From Flavobacterium sp. (lineage in GTDB: Bacteria > Bacteroidota > Bacteroidia > Flavobacteriales > Flavobacteriaceae): a stretch of DNA of 58,082 bases. The notes under the pieces are model-generated. The model saw only the letters and a list, made by a program, of their open reading frames with translations, was not told where the DNA came from and did no database searches. A program made the position numbers and the translations under genes. The DNA is taken from positions 1 through 58,082 of the forward strand of contig JACMPO010000137.1 of the NCBI GenBank assembly GCA_014377455.1. The letters are read 5' to 3'. Positions 39,831 to 49,142 of this stretch are shown piece after piece; position 1 is the stretch's first letter; each line of letters begins with the position of its first letter.

Positions 39831-40031
39831 AATAAAAAGGTAATTATTTGATTTTTTCATTCATCTTTTCAAATTAACAAATCTCCATTTTATTGATTTC
39901 CGAAAAAATATTACAAGTGTTTATAGTTTAATAATATAATATTCTGTTCTAATTATATAATAGTTATTTAGAATCGCATATTATCTTTATGATACTCTAA
40001 CAACACCTACGTTGTTTCTAATTTTTTAATT

Positions 40032-41648
40032 ATGAAAACAAAATTACTTTTTTACTTTACGACTGTTACCATGATGTTCACAGGATTTATTGCAAATTCC
40101 CAAGCCCCAGTATTAGGAAGTTCTGCAAATTTTGTACTATTTTCTTCTAATGGAGCAGTCTCTTGTAATGTCACAAATAGCCTTATGACTCACCTCACAG
40201 GAAATGTTGGTACTAATACCTCTGGAGCTACTTCCACAGGATTTGGAAATGTAAATGGTGTAATGCAGGATAATAATTTAGCCAGCAGTCAAGCAGCTGC
40301 TGATTTACAAATTGCTTATAATCAGATAAATTCATTAATTCCAAACTATTTTCCATCATCTCAGTTAGGTAATGGAAATACTTTAAATCCTGGAGTTTAT
40401 TCTATCAATAGTGCGGCAGTTTTAAATGGAAATTTGATTCTTGATGGTCAAAATAATCCAAATTCTGTTTTTGTCTTTAAAATACAAGGCTCATTCTCTA
40501 CTAACTCTTTATCTCAAATTACGCTTATTAATGGAGCTCTAGCTTGCAATGTATTTTGGAAAACTGAAGGTTTAGTTGATATGTCATCAGGGACAAAAAT
40601 GAAAGGAACTATTGTTGCACATAATGCAGCAATTTTAATGGATGTAAATTCTACTCTAGAAGGCAGATTATTATCAACTACTGGTGCAATAACAGTGAAT
40701 GGAATAAATGGTCGAATTCCACAAGGATGCGGAAGTCCAACATTAACAGGACCTGTTGCTCCAAATTTGGCGTCAACAGTTTGTTATGCCATATTTTCAG
40801 GTGTTGATGATGTAACCAATTCGGGTGTAACAAATGTAACTGGCGATATTGGAACAAATGTGGGTTTAACTACAGGTTATAACAGTATGAATGTTAATGG
40901 TACAATTCATCCAATACCAGATAATTCTACAGCGCAATGTGCAGCAGATTTATTAAATGTTAGAACCTATTTAAATGCTCTTCCACAAGATATTCAACTT
41001 TTATATCCAGCTCAATTTGGCAATGATTTACTTTTAACTCCCCACACTTATTTATTAAGTGGCGGGACTGTACTTACAAACAGTTTATTTTTAGACGCCC
41101 AAAATTATGCTAATGCAGTATTTGTTATCAAAATTTATGGAGCGCTTTCCACAAGTACTTTTGCTAATGTAGTATTATTGAATGGTGCTCAGGCAAAAAA
41201 TATTTACTGGATTGTTAATGGGGCTGTAGCGATAAACGATTATTCGCAAATAAAAGGAACTGTAGTTTGTAATAATGGAGCTATAAATGTGGGAACAGGA
41301 GCTAATGTAGAAGGAAGAGTACTTACCACTAACGGAGCTTTAACAACTTCTGCTATTACAGATAATATTACTGCTGGTTGTACTATATTGACTACCAATT
41401 CTGTAGTTAATAAAAATAATATTTCAATTTATCCTAATCCGTTTAAAGATGTCTTTACAATTGATGTGAACGACGAAAATAATAATAGTATGTTTTCAGT
41501 ATATGATTTGTTAGGTAAAATAGTATTTGAACAAAATATTAACCAAAACTCTACTCAAGTAAATTTAAATTTACAATCTGGTTTATATATTTATAAATTA
41601 GTTAATAAGAATGGTTTGATTCAAACAGGAAAAATTATTTCAGAATAA
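40032..41648 (+). CDS. Ice-binding-like protein with two DUF3494 domains and T9SS signal
   Basis: A 538-residue exported protein: signal peptide (1-24), first DUF3494 domain (about 26-236), second (about 242-450), and T9SS type A sorting domain from about 462 (ISIYPNPFKDVFTIDV ... LLGKIVFE). Each DUF3494 unit shows the family course: LTGNVGTN / VTGDIGTN start, AAADLQIAYNQI / CAADLLNVRTYL helix, LNPGVYSIN / LTPHTYLLS, FVFKIQGSFST / FVIKIYGALST and GTIVAHNAAI / GTVVCNNGAI. DUF3494 proteins form a beta-solenoid that binds ice. Two units would raise avidity. No catalytic motif. Confidence 0.9.
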   Translation: MKTKLLFYFTTVTMMFTGFIANSQAPVLGSSANFVLFSSNGAVSCNVTNSLMTHLTGNVGTNTSGATSTGFGNVNGVMQDNNLASSQAAADLQIAYNQINSLIPNYFPSSQLGNGNTLNPGVYSINSAAVLNGNLILDGQNNPNSVFVFKIQGSFSTNSLSQITLINGALACNVFWKTEGLVDMSSGTKMKGTIVAHNAAILMDVNSTLEGRLLSTTGAITVNGINGRIPQGCGSPTLTGPVAPNLASTVCYAIFSGVDDVTNSGVTNVTGDIGTNVGLTTGYNSMNVNGTIHPIPDNSTAQCAADLLNVRTYLNALPQDIQLLYPAQFGNDLLLTPHTYLLSGGTVLTNSLFLDAQNYANAVFVIKIYGALSTSTFANVVLLNGAQAKNIYWIVNGAVAINDYSQIKGTVVCNNGAINVGTGANVEGRVLTTNGALTTSAITDNITAGCTILTTNSVVNKNNISIYPNPFKDVFTIDVNDENNNSMFSVYDLLGKIVFEQNINQNSTQVNLNLQSGLYIYKLVNKNGLIQTGKIISE

Positions 41649-41669
41649 TATTTTATAAACAGTATTTAA

Positions 41670-41705
41670 AAACCACTTTAGAAGTATTTCTAAAGTGGTT
41701 TTTTT
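41670..41705 (+). terminator. Intrinsic terminator after the ice-binding gene
   Basis: Perfect 14-bp stem AAACCACTTTAGAA/TTCTAAAGTGGTTT (41670-41683 and 41688-41701) with GTAT loop and T run: the strongest terminator in the window. Confidence 0.92.
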
Positions 41706-41815
41706 ATTTAGCAAGATGTAATTAATTTCTGATAACTTGATTAAAATAGGTTTAATATAATTTTAAATATTTACAACAAAATAGATTTATAGAATCCAAT
41801 TTAATTATAAATACA

Positions 41816-42910
41816 CTATTGATATAAAGCATTAATTTTAGTCCAAAGCGTTTGATCGAAATCTGAAAGCGCCAGATTTGTATTATCTGCTGCATCGCCC
41901 ATTCGAATTACTACCATTTTTTTGCTAGGAACCACATATATTTTCTGATCATTTTTCCCAAGAGCCATAAACATATCTGAAGGTGCTGTAGGAATTATGC
42001 TTCCATTAAATGTATTTTGTGTTTGAGGCAAATGGTAACTTACTTTTCCATTTAGCCACCATAAATAACCGTAACTTAAATTTATATTTTGCGAAGTATT
42101 TGTAGCAGTATTAAAATAATTTTCATTTAATATTATATCCGAATTCCATTTCCCTTTATTAAGCATTAGTAAACCAAAGCGTGCCATACTCCTTGTGGTA
42201 CTTGTGTAAACAATATTATTTCCTGAAGTAAACCAAATTCCGTTCATACCTATTTTATCACGGAGTTTCGCATTAAAATAATTTGGAAAAGTTAGGTTTG
42301 TAGCATTTGCAATAACATCTTGTAATTTTACATATACATTGCTGTAAGCCCATCTAGTTCCGGCATCGGCTTTATAATTTAAACTCGATGGAGTAACATC
42401 ATCGCTATAAACACCGTTTACATAATCATCAATTCCAGATGTCATAGAAAGTAAATTTCTATTTGTGATTAAATTTTCTTTAGCAAGTGGCTCATTTGTC
42501 CAACCAGTACCGATGTATGTCGAAACTTTTTCATCCAAATTAAGCAATCCTTCTTGCACAGTAATACCAGTTACTGTTGAGGTTAAAGTTTTTCCAGCAC
42601 TAGCCCAATACCAATTTGTTACTGCATCATGACCATTAAAATAGTTTTCCATCACTATTTTACCGTTTACTAAAATTATAAATCCTTTGGAATGTTTAAC
42701 ATTCAGGTAATCTAATAAAGGTTGAACCGCAGATTGATTCCAGCCAATATCGGTAATCGATTTAGTTTCCCACGTATTACTGCCATCAATTGGTGGGAAA
42801 TATATTTGCTCAACTGGAATACTAGAATTACCACTTCCATCATCTGACTTTGATGAACTACAACTTGTTAATAGTGATGCAATCAAAACTAAAGTAAAGT
42901 ATTTTTTCAT
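41816..42910 (-). CDS. Serine hydrolase lipoprotein (beta-lactamase class C family)
   Basis: A 364-residue lipoprotein (lipobox LLTSCSSSK). Penicillin-binding-fold signatures: Ser-x-x-Lys in WYWASAGKTLTS, Tyr-x-Asn in AYSNVYVKL, and a late GKNDQKIYVVPSKKMVVIRMG. This is an esterase, amidase or peptidase-like class C fold protein, not necessarily a beta-lactamase. Stand-alone gene on the minus strand. Confidence 0.9.
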   Translation of the reverse strand: MKKYFTLVLIASLLTSCSSSKSDDGSGNSSIPVEQIYFPPIDGSNTWETKSITDIGWNQSAVQPLLDYLNVKHSKGFIILVNGKIVMENYFNGHDAVTNWYWASAGKTLTSTVTGITVQEGLLNLDEKVSTYIGTGWTNEPLAKENLITNRNLLSMTSGIDDYVNGVYSDDVTPSSLNYKADAGTRWAYSNVYVKLQDVIANATNLTFPNYFNAKLRDKIGMNGIWFTSGNNIVYTSTTRSMARFGLLMLNKGKWNSDIILNENYFNTATNTSQNINLSYGYLWWLNGKVSYHLPQTQNTFNGSIIPTAPSDMFMALGKNDQKIYVVPSKKMVVIRMGDAADNTNLALSDFDQTLWTKINALYQ

Positions 42911-43015
42911 AAGTAAAAGTTTAAGCTTTTGACATATATTTTAACAAATGGTTTAATCAAAAATACTTTTTATTCTGTGATAAATAATTGTAAATTTAAA
43001 CTTTAATAAAAATCT

Positions 43016-43435
43016 ATGAAAAATTTCGTTATTATACTTATAATCACATTAATTTTTTGTTCCTGTAAACAAAAGATAACTGAGAATGATGTTGCAAAAA
43101 TTAATGGTTACTGGGAAATAGAAAAAGTAGACTTGCCAAATGGAGGTAAAAAACAATATAAAATTAATGAAGCGATAGATTACTTTGAAATAAAAAACAA
43201 TAAAGGATTTCGTAAAAAAGTTTATCCCCAACTTGACGGGAAATACTTAGTAAACGATTTAATTGAAAAAATTGTTATAACTCATGAAAAAGAAGAATAT
43301 TTTATAAATTACAGCACTGAATATGCAAAATGGAAAGAACAAATTTTAGAAATTAAGGATTCTACTTTTGTTCTAAAAAATAAAGACGATCTAGAATATC
43401 ATTACAAAAAACAAATTCCATTTTCATTAAAATAA
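43016..43435 (+). CDS. Small lipoprotein, lipocalin-like
   Basis: A 139-residue lipoprotein (lipobox IFCSCKQK). Beta-rich body starting INGYWEIEKVDLPNGGKKQYK and ending TFVLKNKDDLEYHYKK, like the lipocalin-like small lipoproteins of flavobacteria. No function known. 18 bases ahead of the DUF721 gene. Confidence 0.75.
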   Translation: MKNFVIILIITLIFCSCKQKITENDVAKINGYWEIEKVDLPNGGKKQYKINEAIDYFEIKNNKGFRKKVYPQLDGKYLVNDLIEKIVITHEKEEYFINYSTEYAKWKEQILEIKDSTFVLKNKDDLEYHYKKQIPFSLK

Positions 43436-43453
43436 TTTTCATAACAAATCAAA

Positions 43454-43750
43454 ATGGCCAAACGAATTAGTAATGAAAGTTCAATTTCTGATGTTTTAAA
43501 ACAGTTTATTCAAGTAAATAAATTGGAAGCAGGCATGGATAAAATTGACGTTGAACAAGCTTGGAAAAGCCTCATGGGGAATGGAGTTAATAGTTATACA
43601 AAAGAAGTTTTTTTAAAAGGAAATACGCTGTATGTTTCTCTTACTTCTTCGGTTTTACGAGAAGAGCTCAGTTTTGGTAAGGAAAAAATAATTAAAATGA
43701 TAAATGAGGAACTTCGGAAAGATGTAATTTCTTCCCTTATATTACGATAA
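43454..43750 (+). CDS. DUF721 (DciA-related) protein
   Basis: 98 residues with the DUF721 pattern: SDVLKQFIQVNKLEAGMDKIDVEQAWKSLMG, then GNTLYVSLTSSVLREELSFGKEKIIKMINEEL. DUF721 includes DciA, the ancestral loader of the replicative helicase; the Bacteroidota form is a short single domain whose role is inferred. No signal peptide. Confidence 0.85.
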   Translation: MAKRISNESSISDVLKQFIQVNKLEAGMDKIDVEQAWKSLMGNGVNSYTKEVFLKGNTLYVSLTSSVLREELSFGKEKIIKMINEELRKDVISSLILR

Positions 43751-43793
43751 TTTGATTAAAAAAAGTTCACAATAAGTCCAAAATTGATATTAA

Positions 43794-44183
43794 ATGCCAA
43801 ATTTAGAGGTTTATAATTTATTTTTTGATGCTGTAAAAAAAAGCATCATTAGCAAAACATTTGCTAAACTTACGCTTGCTAAAACTATTGGCAATAGCGA
43901 TTTAATGAATATTTATGTTCGTGCTGTAATTGTAGAAAATAAAATTGGATTTGAAATCACGTTTAAATATCAGCAAGAAGAACGAATAGAGATTAGTTCA
44001 CTCGAAAATGGATTGCAATTAATTTTGCCTTATATGAACAATCCCTTTATGTCCATGTTATTATTTACAACTAAAGCTGACGTTACCTTAAAACTCAACA
44101 AAAAAAGAGTTGCTTCAATTACTGAAAAAGCACCAACCTTTAAAAATGCTTCTGAAAATGTTGTTAATTTCACTGAACAATAA
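43794..44183 (+). CDS. Conserved small protein, possibly the N-domain of a methyltransferase family standing alone
   Basis: A 129-residue soluble protein. The patterns FAKLTLAKT, LMNIYVRAVIVENKIGFEITFKYQQEE and LLFTTKADVTLKLNKKRVASITEKAPTFK remind me of the N-terminal domain (about 120 residues) of a larger Bacteroidota SAM-dependent methyltransferase. No methyltransferase domain follows here, so it may be a free-standing or truncated version. From memory only; treat as hypothetical. Confidence 0.6.
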   Translation: MPNLEVYNLFFDAVKKSIISKTFAKLTLAKTIGNSDLMNIYVRAVIVENKIGFEITFKYQQEERIEISSLENGLQLILPYMNNPFMSMLLFTTKADVTLKLNKKRVASITEKAPTFKNASENVVNFTEQ

Positions 44184-44206
44184 TTTTAATTTTAATTAAT
44201 TAACAA

Positions 44207-44235
44207 TTGTTTTGTTTATGCTGATTCTAAATTTG
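44207..44235 (+). promoter_or_regulatory. Bacteroidota promoter of the 297-residue membrane protein gene
   Basis: TTG at 44207-44209, an 18-base spacer and TAAATTTG at 44228-44235, a full consensus match. The expected leader is about 12 bases. Confidence 0.62.
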
Positions 44236-44251
44236 TTAATTTTAACAAAAA

Positions 44252-45145
44252 ATGCAAACGATAAATCAAATGTTTGATTGGCTATTTAATAAATTTTTAT
44301 CAGAAAAAACTAAAAATTTAAGCGAGAAAGTTGTTGTATCTATTGCAATAATAAGTTTTATCATTCACTTAAGTCTTATTGTTATAGTCGATTTTGGCTT
44401 GATTTCTCCAAATGATTTTTCGGGATTATTAAAAAATCCGATGGTTGCAATATATACTCCATTTTCATTTATATTGTTATATGAAGCTTATTTACTAGTT
44501 TATTATTTACCAAAATCTACTACTAAATACATCGGAAAGCAATACGAAATCATCACTTTAATCATAATCCGTAGGATATTCAAAGATTTATATAAATTAG
44601 AATTTATTACGGATTGGTTTCATAAAAAAGACGACGTTTTATTTGCATTAGATGTTATTGCAGTTTTGATTTTATTTTATTTGATTTATATTTTTTATAA
44701 AATTGTTGATGTAAAACCAAAAACAGAAATCTCACAAGAGGTACTAAATTTTATCAAGCTTAAAAAAATAATTGCTACTATTTTGGTTCCTATCTTTCTA
44801 GTTTTGGCAGTTTATAATTTTGGATTTTGGATTTATGAAAACTTTTATTCGTTAAACCAGTCTTCTGTTTCTATAAAAAATACAAACAAAATTTTCTTTG
44901 ACGAATTTTTCACAATTTTGATTCTAATAGATGTTTTGTTATTGTTATTTTCATTTTTGCATACCGATAAATTTAATCAGGTTATCCGAAATTCGGGTTT
45001 TATAATTTCTACTATTTTAATTAAACTTTCATTTAATATTGATGGAATTTTAAATACTTCTATAACTGTAATTGCAGTATTGTTAGGAGTTTTGATATTG
45101 TATATTCATAATAAATATGAAAAACTAGAAAATACTATTTACTAA
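44252..45145 (+). CDS. Multi-spanning membrane protein of unknown function
   Basis: 297 residues with about six or seven hydrophobic segments and a cytoplasm-like N-terminus (MFDWLFNKFLSEKTKNLSEKV). A charged loop KDLYKLEFITDWFHKKDD follows the third segment. I do not recognise the family; the plan is loosely like a voltage-sensor or ion-channel fold but lacks a selectivity motif. It converges with the FAD oxidase gene with 12 bases between. Confidence 0.75.
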   Translation: MQTINQMFDWLFNKFLSEKTKNLSEKVVVSIAIISFIIHLSLIVIVDFGLISPNDFSGLLKNPMVAIYTPFSFILLYEAYLLVYYLPKSTTKYIGKQYEIITLIIIRRIFKDLYKLEFITDWFHKKDDVLFALDVIAVLILFYLIYIFYKIVDVKPKTEISQEVLNFIKLKKIIATILVPIFLVLAVYNFGFWIYENFYSLNQSSVSIKNTNKIFFDEFFTILILIDVLLLLFSFLHTDKFNQVIRNSGFIISTILIKLSFNIDGILNTSITVIAVLLGVLILYIHNKYEKLENTIY

Positions 45146-45157
45146 TGTATCAATGTA

Positions 45158-46555
45158 TTAGTCTGGAAAAATTTTCCCGGGATTTAAAATATTGTTTGGG
45201 TCGAAAACACCTTTTATGTTTTTCATGAGTTGCAAATGTGTTTCTGAAAATGCAATATCCATGTAATTTTTTTGCACAAAACCAATACCGTGTTCACCAG
45301 AAAGAGTTCCTTTTAAGGAAACAGTGAGTTCAAAAATTTCCCGAATTCCTTTAGTGACCTCTGTTTTCCAATTTTCGTCAGTCATTGTGCCTTTGATAAT
45401 GTTTACATGTAAATTTCCATCACCAGCATGACCATAACAAACCGATTGGAATCCATATTTTTTGCCTATTTGTTTAATTCCCATAAGTAGTTTTGGTAGT
45501 TCATATCTTGGTACAACAGTATCTTCTTCTTTATAAATTGAATTTGCTTTAACAGCTTCGGCAACACTGCGTCTCATTTTCCAGAGAGCATTTTTTTGAT
45601 CTTCGGTATCTGCAAATAAAACATCATCTGTTTCAAATTGTTCTAAAACGGTCATAATTTTTTCTGCTTCTGCAAATAATATTTCGGGATAATTCCCATC
45701 GACTTCTATTAATAAATGCGCCTGAACGGCATCGTGTACTTTAACATTTAAGTTTGGAATAAATTTCAATGTCCAGTCTATTGCTTCACGCTCCATAAAT
45801 TCCAAAGCACTTGGAATAATTCCTGCTCTAAAAATTGCCGAAACTGCTTCGCAAGCTTCACTGGCATTATAAAAAGGAACCAACATTAATACATTGTGAT
45901 TATTTTTCGGAATCAGCTTCAAAACTATTTTTGTGATAATTCCCAAAGTTCCTTCGCTACCTACCATCAACTGAGTTAAATTATACCCAGTAGAATTTTT
46001 TAAAGTGTTAGCCCCCGTCCAAATAATTTCTCCATTGGGCAACACTATCTCTAAATTTAAAACATAATCTTTAGTAACTCCATATTTTACTGCTCTTGCT
46101 CCACCAGCATTTTCAGCAACATTTCCACCTATCCAGCAACTTCCTTGACTACTTGGATCTGGTGGATAAAAAAGTCCTTTTTCGGCAACGGCTTCTCTTA
46201 AAACTTGAGTGATAACGGCAGGTTCAACTTCTATTTGTAAGTTTTGTTCGTCAATACGCACTATTTTATTAAGTCTTTCTGTGGATAAACCGATGCCTTT
46301 ATGAATGCAAAGTGCCCCACCACTTAAACCTGTCCGTGCTCCAAGTGGTGTTACGGGAATTTTATATTCGTTGGCTAGTTTCATGATTTCTGAAATTTCA
46401 GTAGCATTTGCTGGCTTAACAACTACAGATGGCGGAAAAACAAAATCTTCGGTTTCATCATGACCATAATGATCAAGACTTTCTTTGTCAAACAAAATAT
46501 TTTTAATTCCAACAATATCTATAAGGAAACCAATTATTTGTAATGAAACTATCAT
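45158..46555 (-). CDS. FAD-linked oxidase, GlcD / D-lactate dehydrogenase type
   Basis: A 465-residue flavoenzyme. FAD-binding domain (FAD-binding 4) has VTPLGARTGLSGGAL, LFYPPDPSSQGSCWIGGNVAENAGGARAVKYG and MVGSEGTLGIIT. The C-terminal oxidase domain has VCYGHAGDGNLHVNI and GTLSGEHGIGFVQKNYM. Oxidises a 2-hydroxyacid (glycolate or D-lactate) to the keto acid. Glycolate oxidase partners (GlcE, GlcF) are not adjacent, so D-lactate or 2-hydroxyglutarate dehydrogenase is as likely. The exact start is uncertain: homologues often begin nearer to IKNILFDKES. Confidence 0.92.
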   Translation of the reverse strand: MIVSLQIIGFLIDIVGIKNILFDKESLDHYGHDETEDFVFPPSVVVKPANATEISEIMKLANEYKIPVTPLGARTGLSGGALCIHKGIGLSTERLNKIVRIDEQNLQIEVEPAVITQVLREAVAEKGLFYPPDPSSQGSCWIGGNVAENAGGARAVKYGVTKDYVLNLEIVLPNGEIIWTGANTLKNSTGYNLTQLMVGSEGTLGIITKIVLKLIPKNNHNVLMLVPFYNASEACEAVSAIFRAGIIPSALEFMEREAIDWTLKFIPNLNVKVHDAVQAHLLIEVDGNYPEILFAEAEKIMTVLEQFETDDVLFADTEDQKNALWKMRRSVAEAVKANSIYKEEDTVVPRYELPKLLMGIKQIGKKYGFQSVCYGHAGDGNLHVNIIKGTMTDENWKTEVTKGIREIFELTVSLKGTLSGEHGIGFVQKNYMDIAFSETHLQLMKNIKGVFDPNNILNPGKIFPD

Positions 46556-46662
46556 TGTAAAACTATTTATATTGGTAAAATTAGATTATTTAAAACGATT
46601 AGCAAAATGGTTAAATTAATTTTGTTTTGGAAATTTATTAAAGTACGATAACCTTTATTTTA

Positions 46663-46769
46663 TAGCCCAGATTGAAAGGAAAAATCTCCACTCGTTATTT
46701 AAAAACGAGAGGAGTTTTGGGATGAAAGCGGGAATGTAATTTGCAAATAATACCCAAGCCATTTGCTCC
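46663..46769. repeat. Structured intergenic element (TAGCCC ... GCTCC) with central hairpin
   Basis: TAGCCC (46663-46668), then ATTGAAAGGAAAAATC, a long hairpin, then GATGAAAGCGGGAAT and GCTCC (46765-46769). The hairpin arms CTCC-A-CTCGTT (46686-46696) and AACGAG-A-GGAG (46704-46714) pair at 10 of 11 positions. From memory, units of this type (TAGCCC, GAT.GAAAG, hairpin, GATTGAAAGCGGGA, GCTCC) are dispersed in many Bacteroidota genomes. It lies between the divergent FAD-oxidase and meaB genes. Confidence 0.6.
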
Positions 46770-46828
46770 AAATTAAAAAAATGTTTCAAATAAAATATGT
46801 AAATTTGTGAATAATAATAACTTTTGAT

Positions 46829-47911
46829 TTGAATAAAAAACACCCAAAATCAGCCTTATCAGAGAAAAAAGGCGTTGCTTCACCCGAAATTTTAAGTAAA
46901 AATTCGGTGGAACAAATTGTGCGTTTTAGAAAATTTCAACCATCGGCAAACGAATTAATAGAAGGGATTTTAAAACAAGATAAAGTTGCGTTAAGTAGGG
47001 CAATAACTCTTGTAGAAAGTACGAATTTTGAACATTTAGAAAAAGCAAATGAAGTGATAAATGCTTGTTTGCCGTTTGCAAATAAATCGGTTCGAATTGG
47101 AATTACTGGTGTTCCTGGTGTTGGGAAAAGTACTTTTATTGAATGTTTTGGTTTGTATTTAACTTCGATTGGGAAAAAAGTTGCTGTTTTAGCGGTCGAT
47201 CCAAGCAGCACCATAAGTCACGGCAGTATTCTGGGTGATAAAACCAGAATGGAGGAGCTTGTAAAAGATAAAAATGCTTATATACGCCCTAGTGCTTCTG
47301 GAGAAAATCTTGGTGGAGTTGCAAGAAAAACACGTGAAGCGATAATTCTTTGTGAAGCTACAGGATTTGACACAATAATAATTGAAACAGTTGGAGTTGG
47401 TCAGAGTGAAACTGCTGTTCACAGTATGGTAGACTTTTTTTTATTATTAAAAATTTCGGGAGCTGGAGATGAATTGCAAGGAATAAAACGTGGCATTATG
47501 GAAATGGCAGATGCAATAGTAATCAATAAAGCAGATGGTGATAATGTAAAAAGGGCAAATGCTGCAAAATCAGAATTTAGTAATGCTTTGCATTTATTTC
47601 CAGCTAAAAAATCTGGCTGGAATCCGAAAGTTTCTACGTGTAGTTCTATCACAAAGGATGGAGTGGAGGATGTGTGGGAAACTATTTTAAACTATTTAGA
47701 ACTTACTAAAAGCAATAATTATTTTGTTGAAAATCGTATGGAACAAAATCAATATTGGATGTTAGAAACAATAAATGAACAATTAAAAACTAACTTTTAT
47801 AACCATTCTGAAATATGTTTGCTTTTGGAACAAAATAAAAAAGCAGTGCAAAAAAATGAAATTTCACCTTTTGCAGCTGCTAAAAATTTATTAGGAATTT
47901 ATTTTAAATAA
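46829..47911 (+). CDS. meaB: Methylmalonyl-CoA mutase-associated GTPase MeaB
   Basis: A 360-residue G3E-family GTPase with a TTG start (no nearer ATG keeps the conserved N-terminus KKHPKSALSEKKGVASPEI). Walker A GITGVPGVGKSTFIE, AVDPSSTISHGSILGDKTRM, ETVGVGQSE and NKADGDN. It protects and reloads the B12-dependent methylmalonyl-CoA mutase; the mutase genes are not in the window. A TAAATTTG box lies at 46800-46807. Confidence 0.94.
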   Translation: MNKKHPKSALSEKKGVASPEILSKNSVEQIVRFRKFQPSANELIEGILKQDKVALSRAITLVESTNFEHLEKANEVINACLPFANKSVRIGITGVPGVGKSTFIECFGLYLTSIGKKVAVLAVDPSSTISHGSILGDKTRMEELVKDKNAYIRPSASGENLGGVARKTREAIILCEATGFDTIIIETVGVGQSETAVHSMVDFFLLLKISGAGDELQGIKRGIMEMADAIVINKADGDNVKRANAAKSEFSNALHLFPAKKSGWNPKVSTCSSITKDGVEDVWETILNYLELTKSNNYFVENRMEQNQYWMLETINEQLKTNFYNHSEICLLLEQNKKAVQKNEISPFAAAKNLLGIYFK

Positions 47912-47917
47912 TAGGAA

Positions 47918-48148
47918 TTATTCTTTTTCATATCGTTCCATTTCACGATCATAAAAAGCGTTAGCTTCATTAATTAAACCTTCCATTTCAGCTTTTAATT
48001 CGGCTTCATCTAAATCTTCATCTTCCTCCATAAACTCCACTTCGTCATCTTTTAAATTTATTATAAATCGAGGATAATCAAGGTGTATGATAAAAATATC
48101 ATCAGGAAAATCGGTATTGTCACCTAGAACGAATTTTGGTAATTCCAT
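47918..48148 (-). CDS. Small acidic conserved protein
   Basis: 76 residues, strongly acidic (EVEFMEEDEDLDEAELKAE). Begins ELPKFVLGDNTDFPDDIFIIHLDYPRFIINL, a beta-rich front, and ends in a charged helix. I do not know a function; the form is common in flavobacteria. It lies 15 bases downstream of the SPFH gene and is probably in its operon. Confidence 0.72.
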   Translation of the reverse strand: MELPKFVLGDNTDFPDDIFIIHLDYPRFIINLKDDEVEFMEEDEDLDEAELKAEMEGLINEANAFYDREMERYEKE

Positions 48149-48163
48149 AGTTGTTTTTTTTAA

Positions 48164-49069
48164 TTATTTATCAGATAAAATCATTGGAGCACTTCCTTTT
48201 CCCATAAAAATAATTTTGGTATTTGGCGATGCGGCTAATTCTTTCTGAGCTTTAATTTGTTCGTATTGCAGTTGCTTGTCAGACAATCCAGTCGAAATTA
48301 TTTTTTGATAATCCGCTATACCTTGAGCTTCAACTCGTTTACGTTCGGCTTCTTGTTTTTCTTTCTGTAAAACAAATTGCATTTTTTGAGCATCTTGTTC
48401 GGCATTAATTTTACTCTCAATAGTTACTTTTACTGATTTTGGTAAATCAATATTTCGTATCAAAAGTTGTTCTAATACTAAACCACGAGTTTTAAAATCT
48501 TGTTCGATAGTTTTAAAAATTCGTTGTTGAAACTCGTTTCTTTTTGTTGAGTATAAAGAAACTGCATCATAATAAACTGCGTTGTCTCGAATTCTGGTTC
48601 TTGTTATAGGTCTTACAATTTTGTTTGTAAAATCTATACCAATATTTTTATATATTTTTGGCGCATCTGAAGGAAGAATTCTATATAAAACTGTTAGGTC
48701 AATTACAACTTCTAATCCGTCAGCTGACAAAACCCGTATTGCATCGTCACCATCTTGAGCTCCTTCATTATGAACCGCTGACATGGTATAATTTTGGGTT
48801 TGAATATTCATTTCAGTCACATCAACTAAAGGGTTAATAACATGCAAACCACTTTCTAAAACGTCATTATCTACATTTCCGTAAAGCGATTTTACTCCAA
48901 CATTTCCTGCATTAATTTGTTTAAATAGTGAAGTTGAAATTCCAATAATCAACAGAACCAAACCCCCAAACTTAAATAAATTTAAGTACTTAGACATTGG
49001 TGAAAAGTTTTTTTGAAGAGAAAAACTAATGAATAGTAATATAATTCCAATAATAATTAATAGTATCAT
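48164..49069 (-). CDS. SPFH-domain (prohibitin-like) membrane protein
   Basis: 301 residues. Two short hydrophobic segments at the N-terminus (about 1-17 and 31-48), then the SPFH/band 7 domain (VKSLYGNVDNDVLESGLHVINPLVDVTEMNIQTQ, LVLEQLLIRNIDLPKSVKVTIESKINAEQDAQKMQ) and a coiled coil rich in Glu, Gln and Lys. The family forms membrane-bound rings that organise microdomains or control proteases such as FtsH. Confidence 0.93.
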   Translation of the reverse strand: MILLIIIGIILLFISFSLQKNFSPMSKYLNLFKFGGLVLLIIGISTSLFKQINAGNVGVKSLYGNVDNDVLESGLHVINPLVDVTEMNIQTQNYTMSAVHNEGAQDGDDAIRVLSADGLEVVIDLTVLYRILPSDAPKIYKNIGIDFTNKIVRPITRTRIRDNAVYYDAVSLYSTKRNEFQQRIFKTIEQDFKTRGLVLEQLLIRNIDLPKSVKVTIESKINAEQDAQKMQFVLQKEKQEAERKRVEAQGIADYQKIISTGLSDKQLQYEQIKAQKELAASPNTKIIFMGKGSAPMILSDK

Positions 49070-49142
49070 TTTATGTTTTTTAAATTGTACAATAGTTATA
49101 CGTTGTAAGTAACTTAATGTTACAAATTATGTTAACGTTTTT

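Noticed and set aside
45142..45157. Short 8-base repeat (AATGTATC, AATGTATT) between convergent genes
   Set aside because: Only two units, too short to call; may be a remnant of another repeat class but unsupported.
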